This document shows positions 33,319 to 42,753 of a DNA stretch of 64,000 nt, piece after piece (the first letter of the stretch is position 1; each line of letters starts with the position of its first letter). This DNA comes from Clostridia bacterium (GTDB lineage: Bacteria; Bacillota; Clostridia; Lachnospirales; Lachnospiraceae). The translations under genes and the position numbers were made by a program. The notes below the pieces were generated by a model. That model was not told the origin of the DNA, made no database searches, and was given only the letters and a program-made list of their open reading frames with translations. Location: contig CAJTHL010000016.1 of assembly GCA_910576205.1 (NCBI GenBank), forward strand, positions 30,728 to 94,727. Reading direction: 5' to 3'.

Positions 33319-34575
33319 TTAGTCCTCGAAAGATCCTGCCGGATACAGGGGGAATCTGGAGATGAGCGCCTCTGCCCTGGCCTTGCAGGCCTTCAGGTTC
33401 TCCTGATCCTCCGGGGCCTCCGCCACCTGGTTCATGATGGCGGCGATCTCCTTGATCTCCGGCTCTTTTAAGCCTCTCTGGGATACGGAGGTCAGTCCGA
33501 TGCGGACGCCGCTGGTCACGCCGGGCTTCTCTGTATCGAAGGGGATCATGTTCTTATTTACGGTAATGCCAACGGCATCCAGGGCGTTCTGGAAGGTCTT
33601 TCCGGTAATGCCCTTGCCCCGAAGGTCTACCACCAGAAGATGGTTGTCCGTGCCGCCGCTGACAATGCGGAAGCCGTAGTTCTGAAGCTCCGCAGCCAGG
33701 CATTTGGCGTTTACTACCACCTGCTGCATAATGTCGTGGAACTCCTGGGAGGCAGCGTACTGGAAGGACCAGGTCTTGGCCGCCATGGTGTTGAACATCA
33801 AGGATCCAAGGCTTCCCGGGAAGGTCCCCTTGTCCAGGATCTTCGCGAATTTCTCTTTACAGAATACCATGCCGCTTCTGGCGCTGCAGAAGGTTTTTGT
33901 GGTGGAGGAGGATACAAAGTCCGCATGGGGAATGGGGCTTGGAATTACCTTTGCCGCCACCAGACCCGCAATATGGGCCATATCTACCATAAAGTAAGCG
34001 CCCACCTCATCGGCGATCTCACGGATGCGGGCATAGTCGATGAGCCGGGGATAAGAGCTGGCGCCCGCAATAATCATCTTGGGTTTGTGCTCTCTGGCAA
34101 GCTGCGCCATCTCGTCATAGTCGATCATTTCGGTCTCTTTGTTTACGCCATAGAATACATGTCTGTAAATCTTGCTTACCCAGTTGGCAGGTGAACCGTG
34201 GGTCAGATGTCCACCCTGGTCCAGACGCATGCTTAAAATCACATCCCCCGGCTCCAACACGGAGGCAAACACGCTGTAGTTGGCGGTAGAGCCGGAGTAG
34301 GACTGGATATTCACATGCTCTGCCCCGAAAAGCTCCTTCGCCCGCTTCCAGGCCAGCTCTTCCACCTTGTCCGCCACCTCGGAACCCGCCTGGAATCTTC
34401 TTCCGGGATACCCCTCCAGGGTCTTGTTGGTAAACACGCTTCCGCTGAGCTCCATTACGGCCAGAGGCGCGGTGCTCTCCGACGCGATCATCTCAATGTT
34501 GTGCTCCTGGCGGTGAAGCTCCTCATCCACCAGCGCAGCCAGCTCTGGGTCTGTCTGTCTTGTTACTTTCAGCAT
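33319..34575 (-). CDS. glyA: Serine hydroxymethyltransferase (divergent active-site loop)
   Basis: 418 residues, the usual SHMT length. It makes glycine plus methylene-THF from serine, PLP-dependent. The PLP-binding residues VDMAH (Asp198, His201) and a Ser/Thr loop SGSTAN are present. The PLP lysine loop reads SSSTTKTFCSARSGM (Lys227), whereas classic GlyA has TTTTHKTLRGPRGG; the His before the Lys and the GPR loop are lost. The overall match and C-terminal SGVRIGLTSVSQRG are clear. This belongs to a divergent SHMT branch I recall in Lachnospiraceae; catalysis on serine is likely but not certain. GGAGAGG ribosome site; strong terminator downstream. Confidence 0.87.
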   Translation of the reverse strand: MLKVTRQTDPELAALVDEELHRQEHNIEMIASESTAPLAVMELSGSVFTNKTLEGYPGRRFQAGSEVADKVEELAWKRAKELFGAEHVNIQSYSGSTANYSVFASVLEPGDVILSMRLDQGGHLTHGSPANWVSKIYRHVFYGVNKETEMIDYDEMAQLAREHKPKMIIAGASSYPRLIDYARIREIADEVGAYFMVDMAHIAGLVAAKVIPSPIPHADFVSSSTTKTFCSARSGMVFCKEKFAKILDKGTFPGSLGSLMFNTMAAKTWSFQYAASQEFHDIMQQVVVNAKCLAAELQNYGFRIVSGGTDNHLLVVDLRGKGITGKTFQNALDAVGITVNKNMIPFDTEKPGVTSGVRIGLTSVSQRGLKEPEIKEIAAIMNQVAEAPEDQENLKACKARAEALISRFPLYPAGSFED

Positions 34576-34725
34576 TTTCTTCCTCTCCTTTTCACATATA
34601 GTTTTACACAGAAATCCGTTTTTGTTTTAATATAGCACATTTGATACGGCGATTCTATTCTCATTTTTTCATTTTTTTTTACGGATTTTGATATGGCCCG
34701 GGGGAATTTCCGGCGGTTTCTCACC

Positions 34726-35355
34726 TCATTTGTCCATATCTAAAAACCTGCTGGCCAGTTTATATACCTGCTTTATTTCATTAGATGATATATCCCATGA
34801 TTTCAATTCTTCTGAAACCATTTGTGGATATTTTTTGCTAATGTCCCTCAAGGCATTCCCTATTGATTTTCTTACATACTCACTATTATCCTGCTTATGT
34901 GCAGATAATAACTGTACTGCAATCTGAGGGTTATCCTTAAAATAAGGGCGGCTTGTCCATATTCTCAATCCTTCTGAAGCAGCTCTACGAACATTAGCAC
35001 AATCGCTGTTTAACCATTCTTCTATTAAGGGTAAAGCCGTTTCATATCCGACAATTTTACAATGGTTATCAAAAGCCATAGCTAAGACTTCCTGCACTTT
35101 CCAGCTATCATGCTGGCTTACTTTATTTTTTAAAAAAGACATTGCCGAAGCAATGTGATGTGCAGAATAACCTAAAAGTAAAACACCAACTTCCTGAATT
35201 TGAAAATTATCCGATTGATAAAGTTTAATTCCCATGTTAAAACAATCATCAATAGAATGTGACTTATAATATTTTTCCGCTTCATTTTTTACAAGTTTTA
35301 AACTGTCCCTTTCGGGAATTACCTCTGCTAAATATTGTATATATTCATTCATCAT
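34726..35355 (-). CDS. AlkD-like DNA alkylation repair protein (HEAT repeats)
   Basis: 209 residues, in the AlkD size range. The motif RRAASEGLRIWTSRPYF followed by SEYVRKSIGNALRDISKKYP is the signature of the DNA alkylation repair (AlkC/AlkD-type) HEAT family. These glycosylases remove cationic alkylated bases without flipping. The gene is clearly more AT-rich than the SHMT and ATPase genes on either side and has its own promoter, suggesting lateral arrival. The ribosome site is weak (TAGAGAA), and MM at the start leaves two possible ATGs. Confidence 0.75.
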   Translation of the reverse strand: MMNEYIQYLAEVIPERDSLKLVKNEAEKYYKSHSIDDCFNMGIKLYQSDNFQIQEVGVLLLGYSAHHIASAMSFLKNKVSQHDSWKVQEVLAMAFDNHCKIVGYETALPLIEEWLNSDCANVRRAASEGLRIWTSRPYFKDNPQIAVQLLSAHKQDNSEYVRKSIGNALRDISKKYPQMVSEELKSWDISSNEIKQVYKLASRFLDMDK

Positions 35356-35396
35356 TTCTCTATTAATTTCGATTTATCGGTTTGTATTGGGGGGAA

Positions 35397-35425
35397 ATTA
35401 TACCGTAGTCAATTACGAAAAGCAA
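35397..35425 (-). promoter_or_regulatory. Promoter of the AlkD-like gene
   Basis: Minus strand: TTGCTT (35420-35425), 17-base spacer, TATAAT (35397-35402). It lies about 45 bases upstream of the ATG and downstream of the ATPase D stop, so the repair gene is an independent unit. Confidence 0.7.
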
Positions 35426-35530
35426 TTCCCGCGGGTAAAAAGTGAAAAAGGTGCTGCTCGCGGGTGGACCAGCTCCTTTTCCTGTTTTCTCTTATTGCAG
35501 ACACATAAAGACGCAGCCAAAACCGCCCTC

Positions 35531-36148
35531 TCACCCCATATGCATCCTCTTAATCACCTTCAGACGGGTAAATTCCTCCCGCTCCTTCTCCTCCAGGGCA
35601 TTTGAAATACTCTTTGTCAGCTCCTCATAGGTGGGAATGGTGATATTTTTTAACGCGTTTGCGCGCTTCTGGGTTTTCTTGATGTTGGCGGCAAGCTGAT
35701 AGGCAGAATTCTCCACCATGGACAGCTTGATGGTAAGGGCCTTTACCTTCTCGAAGGAAACCCGGGCGATATCCAGGGTCTCCCGGGTGCTGTAGAAGCC
35801 GTACACCGGGGCTGTGGTCTTGGGATCATAACGAACCAGGGGAATCTCCGTCCCCATAACGCTGCGGGTCTTGACCTCCACGCTGTTCTCCGGGGGAACG
35901 GTCTGGGCGATATCCGCCACGAAGCGGATGCCCAGCTCAATATTGGCCCGCTGCAGGTTCTGGTAAGCCGTGGCAAAGGTGCTGCGGATCTCCTCCTGAA
36001 TATCCCTGGCCTGGTCTACCAGGCCCATAAGCTCCCGGATAAGAATATTCCGCTTTTTGTCCATCAGCTCATAGCCCTGTCTGGCCAGAGCCAGGGAATT
36101 CTTTGCCAGCATCAGATTTCCCTTGGTGGGAAACATTCTCACATCCAT
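35531..36148 (-). CDS. ntpD: V/A-type ATP synthase subunit D
   Basis: 205 residues. A central-stalk coiled coil, with the start FPTKGNLMLAKNSLALARQGYELMDKKRNIL and a C-terminal helix rich in Lys/Glu, as in V/A-ATPase D subunits. It forms the rotor shaft with F. The ATG (36146-36148) lies 4 bases from the stop of subunit B. It is the last gene of the operon; the promoter of the AlkD-like gene is downstream. Confidence 0.92.
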   Translation of the reverse strand: MDVRMFPTKGNLMLAKNSLALARQGYELMDKKRNILIRELMGLVDQARDIQEEIRSTFATAYQNLQRANIELGIRFVADIAQTVPPENSVEVKTRSVMGTEIPLVRYDPKTTAPVYGFYSTRETLDIARVSFEKVKALTIKLSMVENSAYQLAANIKKTQKRANALKNITIPTYEELTKSISNALEEKEREEFTRLKVIKRMHMG

Positions 36149-36152
36149 GGAA

Positions 36153-37544
36153 TCACGCTTCCTTTCCCTCCTGCGGACGGTAATACTTGTCGAGAATCTT
36201 CGTGTCGATACGGTCCAGCTCCTCCCTGGGCAAAAGCCCCAGAAGCTCCCAGCCCATATCCAGGGTCTCTATAATCGTCCGGTTCTCGTTCCTGCCCTGG
36301 CCTACAAATTTTTCCTCAAAGGCCCGGCCAAAGACCAGGTATTTCTTGTCTATGGGAGACAGTTCATCCTCGCCGATTACCGATGCCAGAGCCCTGGCAT
36401 CCCCCACCTTGGCGTAGGCGGAAAAGAGCTGGTTTGCCAGATCCTGGTGATCCTCCCTGGTAAAGCCCTCTCCGATACCGTCCTTCATCAGACGGGACAG
36501 GGAAGGCAGCACACTGATAGGAGGATAAATATTCTGGCCGTGAAGCACTCTGTCCAGAACCACCTGCCCCTCCGTAATGTAGCCCGTAAGGTCCGGGATT
36601 GGGTGCGTAATGTCGTCGTTGGGCATGGTCAGAATGGGAATCTGGGTCACGGAACCCTCTTTTCCCCGTATAATGCCGGCCCGCTCGTAAATGGTGGCAA
36701 GCTCGCTGTAGAGATATCCCGGATATCCCTTTCTGGAGGGAATCTCCCCCTTGGAGGAGGAAACCTCACGCATGGCCTCCGCAAAGGAGGTCATATCCGT
36801 AAGCACCACCAGAATGTGCATGTTGCACTCAAAAGCCAGGTATTCCGCGGCCGTAAGAGCCACTTTGGGGGTAATCAGACGCTCCACCACCGGGTCGTTG
36901 GCCAGGTTCAGGAACATGGTCACATGCTCTGATACGCCGCTCTCCTCAAAGGTGCGCTGGAAAAAGTCCGCCACGTCGTGCTTGACACCCATGGCGGCAA
37001 ACACCACGGCAAATTCCTCCCCGGAATCCTCCCCCAGGGACGCCTGCTTCACCAGCTGGGCAGCCAGCTGATCGTGGGGCAGGCCGTTGCCGGAAAAGAT
37101 GGGCAGCTTCTGGCCCCGGATAAGGGTAGTCAGTCCGTCGATGGCGGAAAAACCTGTGCGGATATAGTTTCTTGGATACTCCCTCTCCACGGGATTCATG
37201 GGCTGTCCGTTTACATTCCGGTGAATGTCAGACACGATCTCCCCCAGCCCGTCGATGGGCTCCCCGATACCGTTAAAGGTACGCCCCAGAATGTCCGGGG
37301 ACAGGGCGATCTCCATGGGATGGCCGGTAAGCTTTGTGTGGGTGTTGCGAAGGGACATGTTGTCTGTGCTTCCAAACACCTGGATCACCGCCTTATCCGC
37401 ATAGCATTCCACAATGCGGCCCAGCTCCTCCCGCTTTCCGTCTATGGTAATCTCCACAATCTCTTCATAGGAGGCGTCCTGCACGCCCTCCAGGGCGATA
37501 AGAGGACCGTTGATTTCACTTAAGCCCAAATATTGAATTGACAT
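36153..37544 (-). CDS. ntpB: V/A-type ATP synthase subunit B
   Basis: 463 residues, standard for the non-catalytic B subunit. The start [18 protein letters not shown] beta barrel, [14 protein letters not shown] region and C-terminal helical part are typical. No Walker A GxxGxGKT is present, as expected for the regulatory subunit. It pairs with A in the hexameric head. The gene follows A at 12 bases; GGGGG ribosome site. It probably carries a site that modulates catalysis. Confidence 0.95.
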   Translation of the reverse strand: MSIQYLGLSEINGPLIALEGVQDASYEEIVEITIDGKREELGRIVECYADKAVIQVFGSTDNMSLRNTHTKLTGHPMEIALSPDILGRTFNGIGEPIDGLGEIVSDIHRNVNGQPMNPVEREYPRNYIRTGFSAIDGLTTLIRGQKLPIFSGNGLPHDQLAAQLVKQASLGEDSGEEFAVVFAAMGVKHDVADFFQRTFEESGVSEHVTMFLNLANDPVVERLITPKVALTAAEYLAFECNMHILVVLTDMTSFAEAMREVSSSKGEIPSRKGYPGYLYSELATIYERAGIIRGKEGSVTQIPILTMPNDDITHPIPDLTGYITEGQVVLDRVLHGQNIYPPISVLPSLSRLMKDGIGEGFTREDHQDLANQLFSAYAKVGDARALASVIGEDELSPIDKKYLVFGRAFEEKFVGQGRNENRTIIETLDMGWELLGLLPREELDRIDTKILDKYYRPQEGKEA

Positions 37545-37556
37545 GTCATTTCCCCC

Positions 37557-39323
37557 TTATGCATTCTTTTCCAGTACCCGTTCATAGAACGCGTCGATCT
37601 CTTTCATATAATCGTCAAAGAGCTCCGGCTTGTCGTTGGGAATATCGTACTTCATGGCAATCACCTTCTCGAAGATATTCTCCTCCTTCAGAACGGAAAT
37701 GGGCATGTTCATGGTTACCAGGGTTCTGGCCTTTGTGTTGAGATACAGAATCACCTGCATCATTTTCAGCTGCTTCTCCATGGGCACACAGGTGTCGTCC
37801 GGGTGGAAAGCATTCTGCTGCAGGAAGCCCAGACGGATGACCTTGGCAATCTCCAGCACAAGCTTCTGATCGTCGGGCAGTACGTCGCTTCCGATAAGCT
37901 TTACGATCTCCATAAGGGCGCTCTCCTGGTTCAGGATGGCCATAAGCTGATTACGGCAGTCCACAAAATCCCTGGACACATAGTCCTTGTACCAGGGCGC
38001 CAGGTCCGTAAGATATTCGCTGTAGCTGGTCAGCCAGTGGATGGCCGGAAAATGCCGGGCATAGGCCAGGGATTTATCCAGTCCCCAGAAACAGCGGACA
38101 AAACGTTTGGTGTTCTGGGTTACAGGCTCCGAAAAGTCTCCTCCCTGAGGGGACACGGCCCCGATAATGGACACGCTGCCCTCGGTACCGTTTAAGTTCA
38201 GCATCATGCCGGCCCGCTCGTAAAAGGCGGACAGGCGGGAAGCCAGGTATGCCGGGAAGCCTTCCTCCGCAGGCATCTCCTCCAGACGGCCGGACAGCTC
38301 ACGGAGAGCCTCCGCCCAGCGGGATGTGGAGTCTGCCATAATAGCCACGTCATAGCCCATATCCCGGTAGTATTCTGCAAGGGTCACGCCTGTGTAAATG
38401 CTGGCCTCACGGGCTGCCACAGGCATATTGGATGTATTTGCAATCAGTGTGGTGCGGTCCATCAGGGGATTTCCGGATTTGGGATCGATTAATTTGGAAA
38501 AATCTTCCAAAACCTGGGTCATCTCATTTCCACGCTCTCCGCAGCCTATATAGATGATAATATCCGCATCCGACCACTTAGCGATCTGATGCTGGGTCAT
38601 GGTCTTTCCGGTTCCGAATCCTCCCGGCACCGCCGCTGTCCCGCCCTTTGCGATGGGAAACAGGGTGTCCAGGATCCGCTGCCCCGTAACCAGGGGCTTT
38701 GTGCAGGCATAACGCTTCCTGGCCGGCCGCGGAATGCGGATGGGCCATTTCTGCATCATGGTCAGCTCCCGCTCGGAGCCGTCCATCAGCTGGACCTTTA
38801 CAATGGGGTCCTGGATAGTATAATTTCCGTCCGGGGCCACGCTTAAAACGGTTCCCTTTACATCCGGGGGCACCATGCATTTGTGTACGATGGCAGCCGT
38901 CTCCTGCACCTGGCAGATAATGGTTCCGCCGCTGACCGTGTCGCCTGGCTTCACCGTCATGTGGGTCTCCCACAGCTTCTCTGTATCCAGGGAAGAAACC
39001 TTGGTTCCACGGCTGATAAATGCCCCGGATTCCTTTGCGATCTCCTCCAGGGGCCTCTCGATTCCGTCAAAAATATTGTTTAAGATACCGGGAGCAAGGG
39101 TTACGGAAATGGCGTCCCCCGTAGCCGTCACAGTCTCTCCGGGCTTTAAGCCCGTGGTCTCCTCAAATACCTGGATGGTAGTCCGGTCTCTCTCCAGCTC
39201 AATGACCTCGCCCACCAGACGTTCCTTTCCCACGTAGACCATCTCGGCCATCTTAAAATCTGTACTTCCCTTAATGTAGACAACGGGACCGTTGATACCG
39301 TAAATCTCAGCCGTTCTAATCAC
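37557..39323 (-). CDS. ntpA: V/A-type ATP synthase catalytic subunit A
   Basis: 588 residues, the usual length for A. Walker A is GGFGTGKT (~residue 235) and the Walker B region follows near [12 protein letters not shown]. The start codon is GTG (39321-39323), overlapping the stop of subunit E by 4 bases, with GGAGGGG at good spacing. It hydrolyses or makes ATP coupled to ion flow through I/K. The direction of work in a fermenting Clostridium is often ATP-driven ion export; this is established for relatives, not shown here. Confidence 0.97.
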   Translation of the reverse strand: MIRTAEIYGINGPVVYIKGSTDFKMAEMVYVGKERLVGEVIELERDRTTIQVFEETTGLKPGETVTATGDAISVTLAPGILNNIFDGIERPLEEIAKESGAFISRGTKVSSLDTEKLWETHMTVKPGDTVSGGTIICQVQETAAIVHKCMVPPDVKGTVLSVAPDGNYTIQDPIVKVQLMDGSERELTMMQKWPIRIPRPARKRYACTKPLVTGQRILDTLFPIAKGGTAAVPGGFGTGKTMTQHQIAKWSDADIIIYIGCGERGNEMTQVLEDFSKLIDPKSGNPLMDRTTLIANTSNMPVAAREASIYTGVTLAEYYRDMGYDVAIMADSTSRWAEALRELSGRLEEMPAEEGFPAYLASRLSAFYERAGMMLNLNGTEGSVSIIGAVSPQGGDFSEPVTQNTKRFVRCFWGLDKSLAYARHFPAIHWLTSYSEYLTDLAPWYKDYVSRDFVDCRNQLMAILNQESALMEIVKLIGSDVLPDDQKLVLEIAKVIRLGFLQQNAFHPDDTCVPMEKQLKMMQVILYLNTKARTLVTMNMPISVLKEENIFEKVIAMKYDIPNDKPELFDDYMKEIDAFYERVLEKNA

Positions 39324-39904
39324 GAAATGTCCCCTCCTTTAAATATAAAGCGCTCTTTCTCCTCTGCCAGCTTGCTCTCAAAGGAGTTGTCGATCAGAAT
39401 ATTTTTGGTGGGAATCACTGCCCGCATGCCTCCCTGGAAGGAAAACCGGCTGATGGTGACAGGCGCCTGGATCCTCGCCTCCAGCTCCCGCTCAATCATG
39501 GAATCTGCGGGGTCGATATAGATAATGATCTCCTCTCCCGCGGCAAACTGAAGAGCTTCCTTCATCTGACGCACCAGAAGATCCTTGTAGGCGGGTGTGT
39601 CCATAAAGCGTCCCAGAAGATCCTTAAGCTCCACAAAGATCTTCTCCTTCAGTTCCTCCTCCTTATGGCGCAGCATCTGCTTGATCTGAAGCTGTTCCTG
39701 GGAAAACGCCTTATTATTATCCCGGACAATCTGTTCCGTCTCTATTTTAATCTGCAGCTCTTCCTGCCTGCATCTCTCCTCCTTATGCTCCTGGAAAATC
39801 TTCTCCATCGCGGCCCTGTAGTCATCCACCTGCTCTGCGCTCTGGGTCCGGGCCTCCTCCATGGCATAATCATTAAAATGCTGTAATTTTTCTTCGATTG
39901 TCAT
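39320..39904 (-). CDS. ntpE: V/A-type ATP synthase subunit E
   Basis: About 194 residues from the ATG at 39902-39904 (AGGTGA upstream), shorter than the longest frame. A long charged N-terminal coiled coil (QAEQVDDYRAAMEKIFQEH, EELQIKIETEQIV) leads to a C-terminal globular head domain with EERFIFKGG. It forms the peripheral stalk with the G/H-type subunit. The gene overlaps subunit A by 4 bases. Confidence 0.85.
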   Translation of the reverse strand: MTIEEKLQHFNDYAMEEARTQSAEQVDDYRAAMEKIFQEHKEERCRQEELQIKIETEQIVRDNNKAFSQEQLQIKQMLRHKEEELKEKIFVELKDLLGRFMDTPAYKDLLVRQMKEALQFAAGEEIIIYIDPADSMIERELEARIQAPVTISRFSFQGGMRAVIPTKNILIDNSFESKLAEEKERFIFKGGDIS

Positions 39905-39919
39905 AACATTCACCTTTTC

Positions 39920-40228
39920 CTAGAGTTTTACCCCAATGGCTTCGTTGACATAGGATGTAATAAAATTTTCTCCCCGCAAGGTTCCGTGGCGGTCTGGAAT
40001 CTCAATCAGTAATGGCAGACTGCGGCTCAGACGAATGGAATCAATCAGTTCCGGAAATTCCCGTCCGAATTTCTCTGTCAGCACAATGATGGCAATATCC
40101 GGGTCTGCGCAGGCCTTGTCAAGCTCCCGCCGAAGCGCCTCCCGCTCATGCACCACGGCGCCTTCTACCCCCGCCAGGCGCATGCCTGTGAGGGTATCCA
40201 CATTATCGCTGATTAAATACATTTTCAT
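39920..40228 (-). CDS. ntpF: V/A-type ATP synthase subunit F
   Basis: 102 residues, the normal size. A Rossmann-like fold pattern with MYLISDNVDTLTGMRLAG, IAIIVLTEKFG and SLPLLIEIPDRHG. It binds the D shaft and can regulate the enzyme. Short gaps (15 and 21 bases) to E and K show tight operon packing. Confidence 0.93.
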   Translation of the reverse strand: MKMYLISDNVDTLTGMRLAGVEGAVVHEREALRRELDKACADPDIAIIVLTEKFGREFPELIDSIRLSRSLPLLIEIPDRHGTLRGENFITSYVNEAIGVKL

Positions 40229-40249
40229 AGGAATCCCTGCCTTTGCCTC

Positions 40250-40684
40250 TTAAAGCTTACCTAAAATCATGAAGGAAATAATCAATCCATACAGCGCGAT
40301 ACCCTCTGCCATGGCCACGAAGATCATGGACTTACCGAACACACTCTGATCCTCGCTGATAGCTCCCAGAGCTGCGCTGGCGGAAGAAGCCACGGCAATG
40401 CCGCTGCCGACGCCGGAAAGACCCACTGCCAGGGCAGACGCCAGATAGCCAAGACCTATGGTAAGGCCCGCAGCGCCCTCCGCAGCGCCCTCCGCAGCCT
40501 GCACCTGTCCTCCAAAAGCCAGAATAGCCGCTAAAGCCAGCGTTCCGAAAAAGAAAAAGCAGTTGCAGCCAAGGGATCTCTTATAACGGTTCCGGCTCTT
40601 CTCACCCAGGAAATAGTACCCAAAGGGAACCACAATGCTCAGCACCAGTGCAATCACCAACAATACTTTCACTAACATAGACAT
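40250..40684 (-). CDS. ntpK: V/A-type ATP synthase proteolipid subunit K
   Basis: 144 residues with about four TM segments; the conserved ring carboxylate lies in MAEGIALYGLIISF near the C-terminus. The N-terminal half has an extra hydrophobic segment (LVIALVLSIVVPFG) and a Cys/Phe-rich one (CNCFFFFGTLALA) ahead of the ring hairpin. At DNA level there is a GCGCTGCGGAGG repeat in the AAEGAAEG stretch. AEG rather than a Gln/Pro-rich sodium motif hints at proton use, but this is weak. Confidence 0.9.
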   Translation of the reverse strand: MSMLVKVLLVIALVLSIVVPFGYYFLGEKSRNRYKRSLGCNCFFFFGTLALAAILAFGGQVQAAEGAAEGAAGLTIGLGYLASALAVGLSGVGSGIAVASSASAALGAISEDQSVFGKSMIFVAMAEGIALYGLIISFMILGKL

Positions 40685-40715
40685 CTCTTTATCCTCCTTA
40701 TTATCCAGATCTTTC

Positions 40716-42656
40716 TTATGCTTCTTTTATATTTTTTAAACGGTAGGGATGGAACTCCCGCCCGGTTCCTTTGTAGAAACGGCTGAACATTTCGTAATAC
40801 TCAAGACGGAGCACCTGGATACCCACAATCAGGCCCTCCATGCCGCACACAAAAATATTGCCAAGCACTACCACCAGCCAGTTGCCGCCGCCGTTTTCAA
40901 AGCCTGCCAGCATCAGCACCACCTCCATCATGGCCGCATGGCTCACCGCGAAGGCCCCGATACGGACAAAAGACAGGGTGTTGGAAAAGAAGCTTAACAG
41001 CACCTCAAACAATTCGAAGAAGGTCTGGACGAAAAACATAACCTTTCCTCCCTCAATAAGCTTTACCCGTTTGTCAAGGAGAGCCATAATGGGCTCCTTA
41101 AACGCCATGGCAAGAAGGGGAAGGCCAAGCACCAGGGCCAGGACGATTCCCGCCGGCATGGGTCTGCCGGTCATAACCAGGAAGATCACTCCCACCAGGG
41201 CGCCGTAGAAAATAAATCCCGCCACGCCGTTGGTATCCAGCCATGCGCCTTCTTTGTCCCGGTTCTTCAGACTGATTATAATATGGAACACCATAGCCAG
41301 CAGAATCATAAACATACCGAACACAACGGCTACCACAAAGACCGTGTTCATCTGCCCCACAACGGGAAGCTGCATCATGGTTTCCTTGGGCCGCAGCCAC
41401 AGGTGATGGATCACCGTATCCTCAAAGCCGAAAAAGCTGCCGTACAGGAATCCGAATATGGTGGAGAATATGCCGGCGCTTGCCACAATGGCCGCCAGAT
41501 TCATCCCCTTCTTCCGGTAGAGAAGGTATCCTCCTATGAGAAGCACCAGTCCCTGTCCCACGTCTCCAAACATGGCTCCGAAAATAAAGGCATAGGAAAG
41601 CGCCACAAAAAGCGTGGGATCCATCTCGTGGTAGGCCGGAAGCCCGTACATCTTTACATACATCTCAAAGGGCCGGAACAGCCTGGGATTTTTTAGTTTC
41701 GTGGGGGGAGTGCTGAAAATATTGTTGTGATCGTCCTCCACCACGGCAAAAATTTTCTCATCCTGGGCGATATCCTTCTGGAAGGCATTGGCATCCTTCT
41801 CCGTCATCCAGCCGCACAGGATATAGAAGGTATGGTTTTTCTCCCTGGTCAGCGCCGCATATTTGCGGATATCAAAATTCCTGTCCACCTCTTCCAGGCA
41901 GTTTACCGCATCGTACAGCTCCTGGAGGCGGGAGGCAATGGTCTCCCTGATCTTAAGATCAATCTTCTCAATCTCCTCGTCGGCTTCCTTCACCTTCCCG
42001 GCCAGTCCCGCGTAAGCCTCCTCCGCCGTTCCCTCGTACTCATCGGGTATATAGATCACCTCAAAGTGCATGGAAGAGTAGACAGCGTCTACCTGGTCTC
42101 CCTGGGAAGCCGGCATAAAGTATACGCCCCACACATAGTCCTGGTTGCTGTGGGTAATGTAAAAAATGGTGTCCAGGCTTTCATAGACATATTTTTCGAA
42201 TTTATCGTAGTATTCCTTTGGAATCCGGCCAAACCGGAACTTCACATAGCGGAAATTCAACAGCTTGTGAGTGTCATAGTGAAGCTGCTGGAAGGGGCCG
42301 ATCTTTTCCTTGTAGGCCTCATACCGGTTCCGCTCTTTTAAAAGCTCCTCCCGCTGTTTCTGAAGCTGGGCAATCTGGTCTCCCACCTCCTGGATTACCG
42401 TCTGCGCTTCCCGGGGCCACATCCTGGTATTTTTCACTTCCTCTGGAAGCCCCTCCGAAGGCAGATACTCTTGTCCGGTCCGCAGGGCCTCCTCATAGGG
42501 GTTGCCTTCCATAAAGGGCCTTAAGTTCTTTACCGTGCGAAGCTCCGTCAGCGCATTTTCCAACTGGATTTCGTATTTGGAAAGATACTGTTTTGTCATC
42601 CGTTCAATATCGTCCTTCGGGCCTGTGATACTTAAAAATTTCATTTTTACGATCAC
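40716..42656 (-). CDS. ntpI: V/A-type ATP synthase subunit I (a-subunit homologue)
   Basis: 646 residues. A soluble N-terminal half (~1-350) rich in coiled coil is followed by a membrane half with about seven or eight helices (LVLLIGGYLLYRKK, FVVAVVFGMFMILLAMVF, ending KEA). It carries the stator half-channel with the conserved Arg helix. The start is a GTG (42654-42656) with GGAGGG 8 bases upstream. Between C and K in the operon, as is usual. Confidence 0.95.
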   Translation of the reverse strand: MIVKMKFLSITGPKDDIERMTKQYLSKYEIQLENALTELRTVKNLRPFMEGNPYEEALRTGQEYLPSEGLPEEVKNTRMWPREAQTVIQEVGDQIAQLQKQREELLKERNRYEAYKEKIGPFQQLHYDTHKLLNFRYVKFRFGRIPKEYYDKFEKYVYESLDTIFYITHSNQDYVWGVYFMPASQGDQVDAVYSSMHFEVIYIPDEYEGTAEEAYAGLAGKVKEADEEIEKIDLKIRETIASRLQELYDAVNCLEEVDRNFDIRKYAALTREKNHTFYILCGWMTEKDANAFQKDIAQDEKIFAVVEDDHNNIFSTPPTKLKNPRLFRPFEMYVKMYGLPAYHEMDPTLFVALSYAFIFGAMFGDVGQGLVLLIGGYLLYRKKGMNLAAIVASAGIFSTIFGFLYGSFFGFEDTVIHHLWLRPKETMMQLPVVGQMNTVFVVAVVFGMFMILLAMVFHIIISLKNRDKEGAWLDTNGVAGFIFYGALVGVIFLVMTGRPMPAGIVLALVLGLPLLAMAFKEPIMALLDKRVKLIEGGKVMFFVQTFFELFEVLLSFFSNTLSFVRIGAFAVSHAAMMEVVLMLAGFENGGGNWLVVVLGNIFVCGMEGLIVGIQVLRLEYYEMFSRFYKGTGREFHPYRLKNIKEA

Positions 42657-42753
42657 AATTCTGTCCCTCCTATTTTAAGTTCCGCATATCCCCTCCCAAC
42701 GCCCTGGGGTCTGGAAGAATTTCCGGGGCTTGTACAGGTTTATGCTGTTCATA

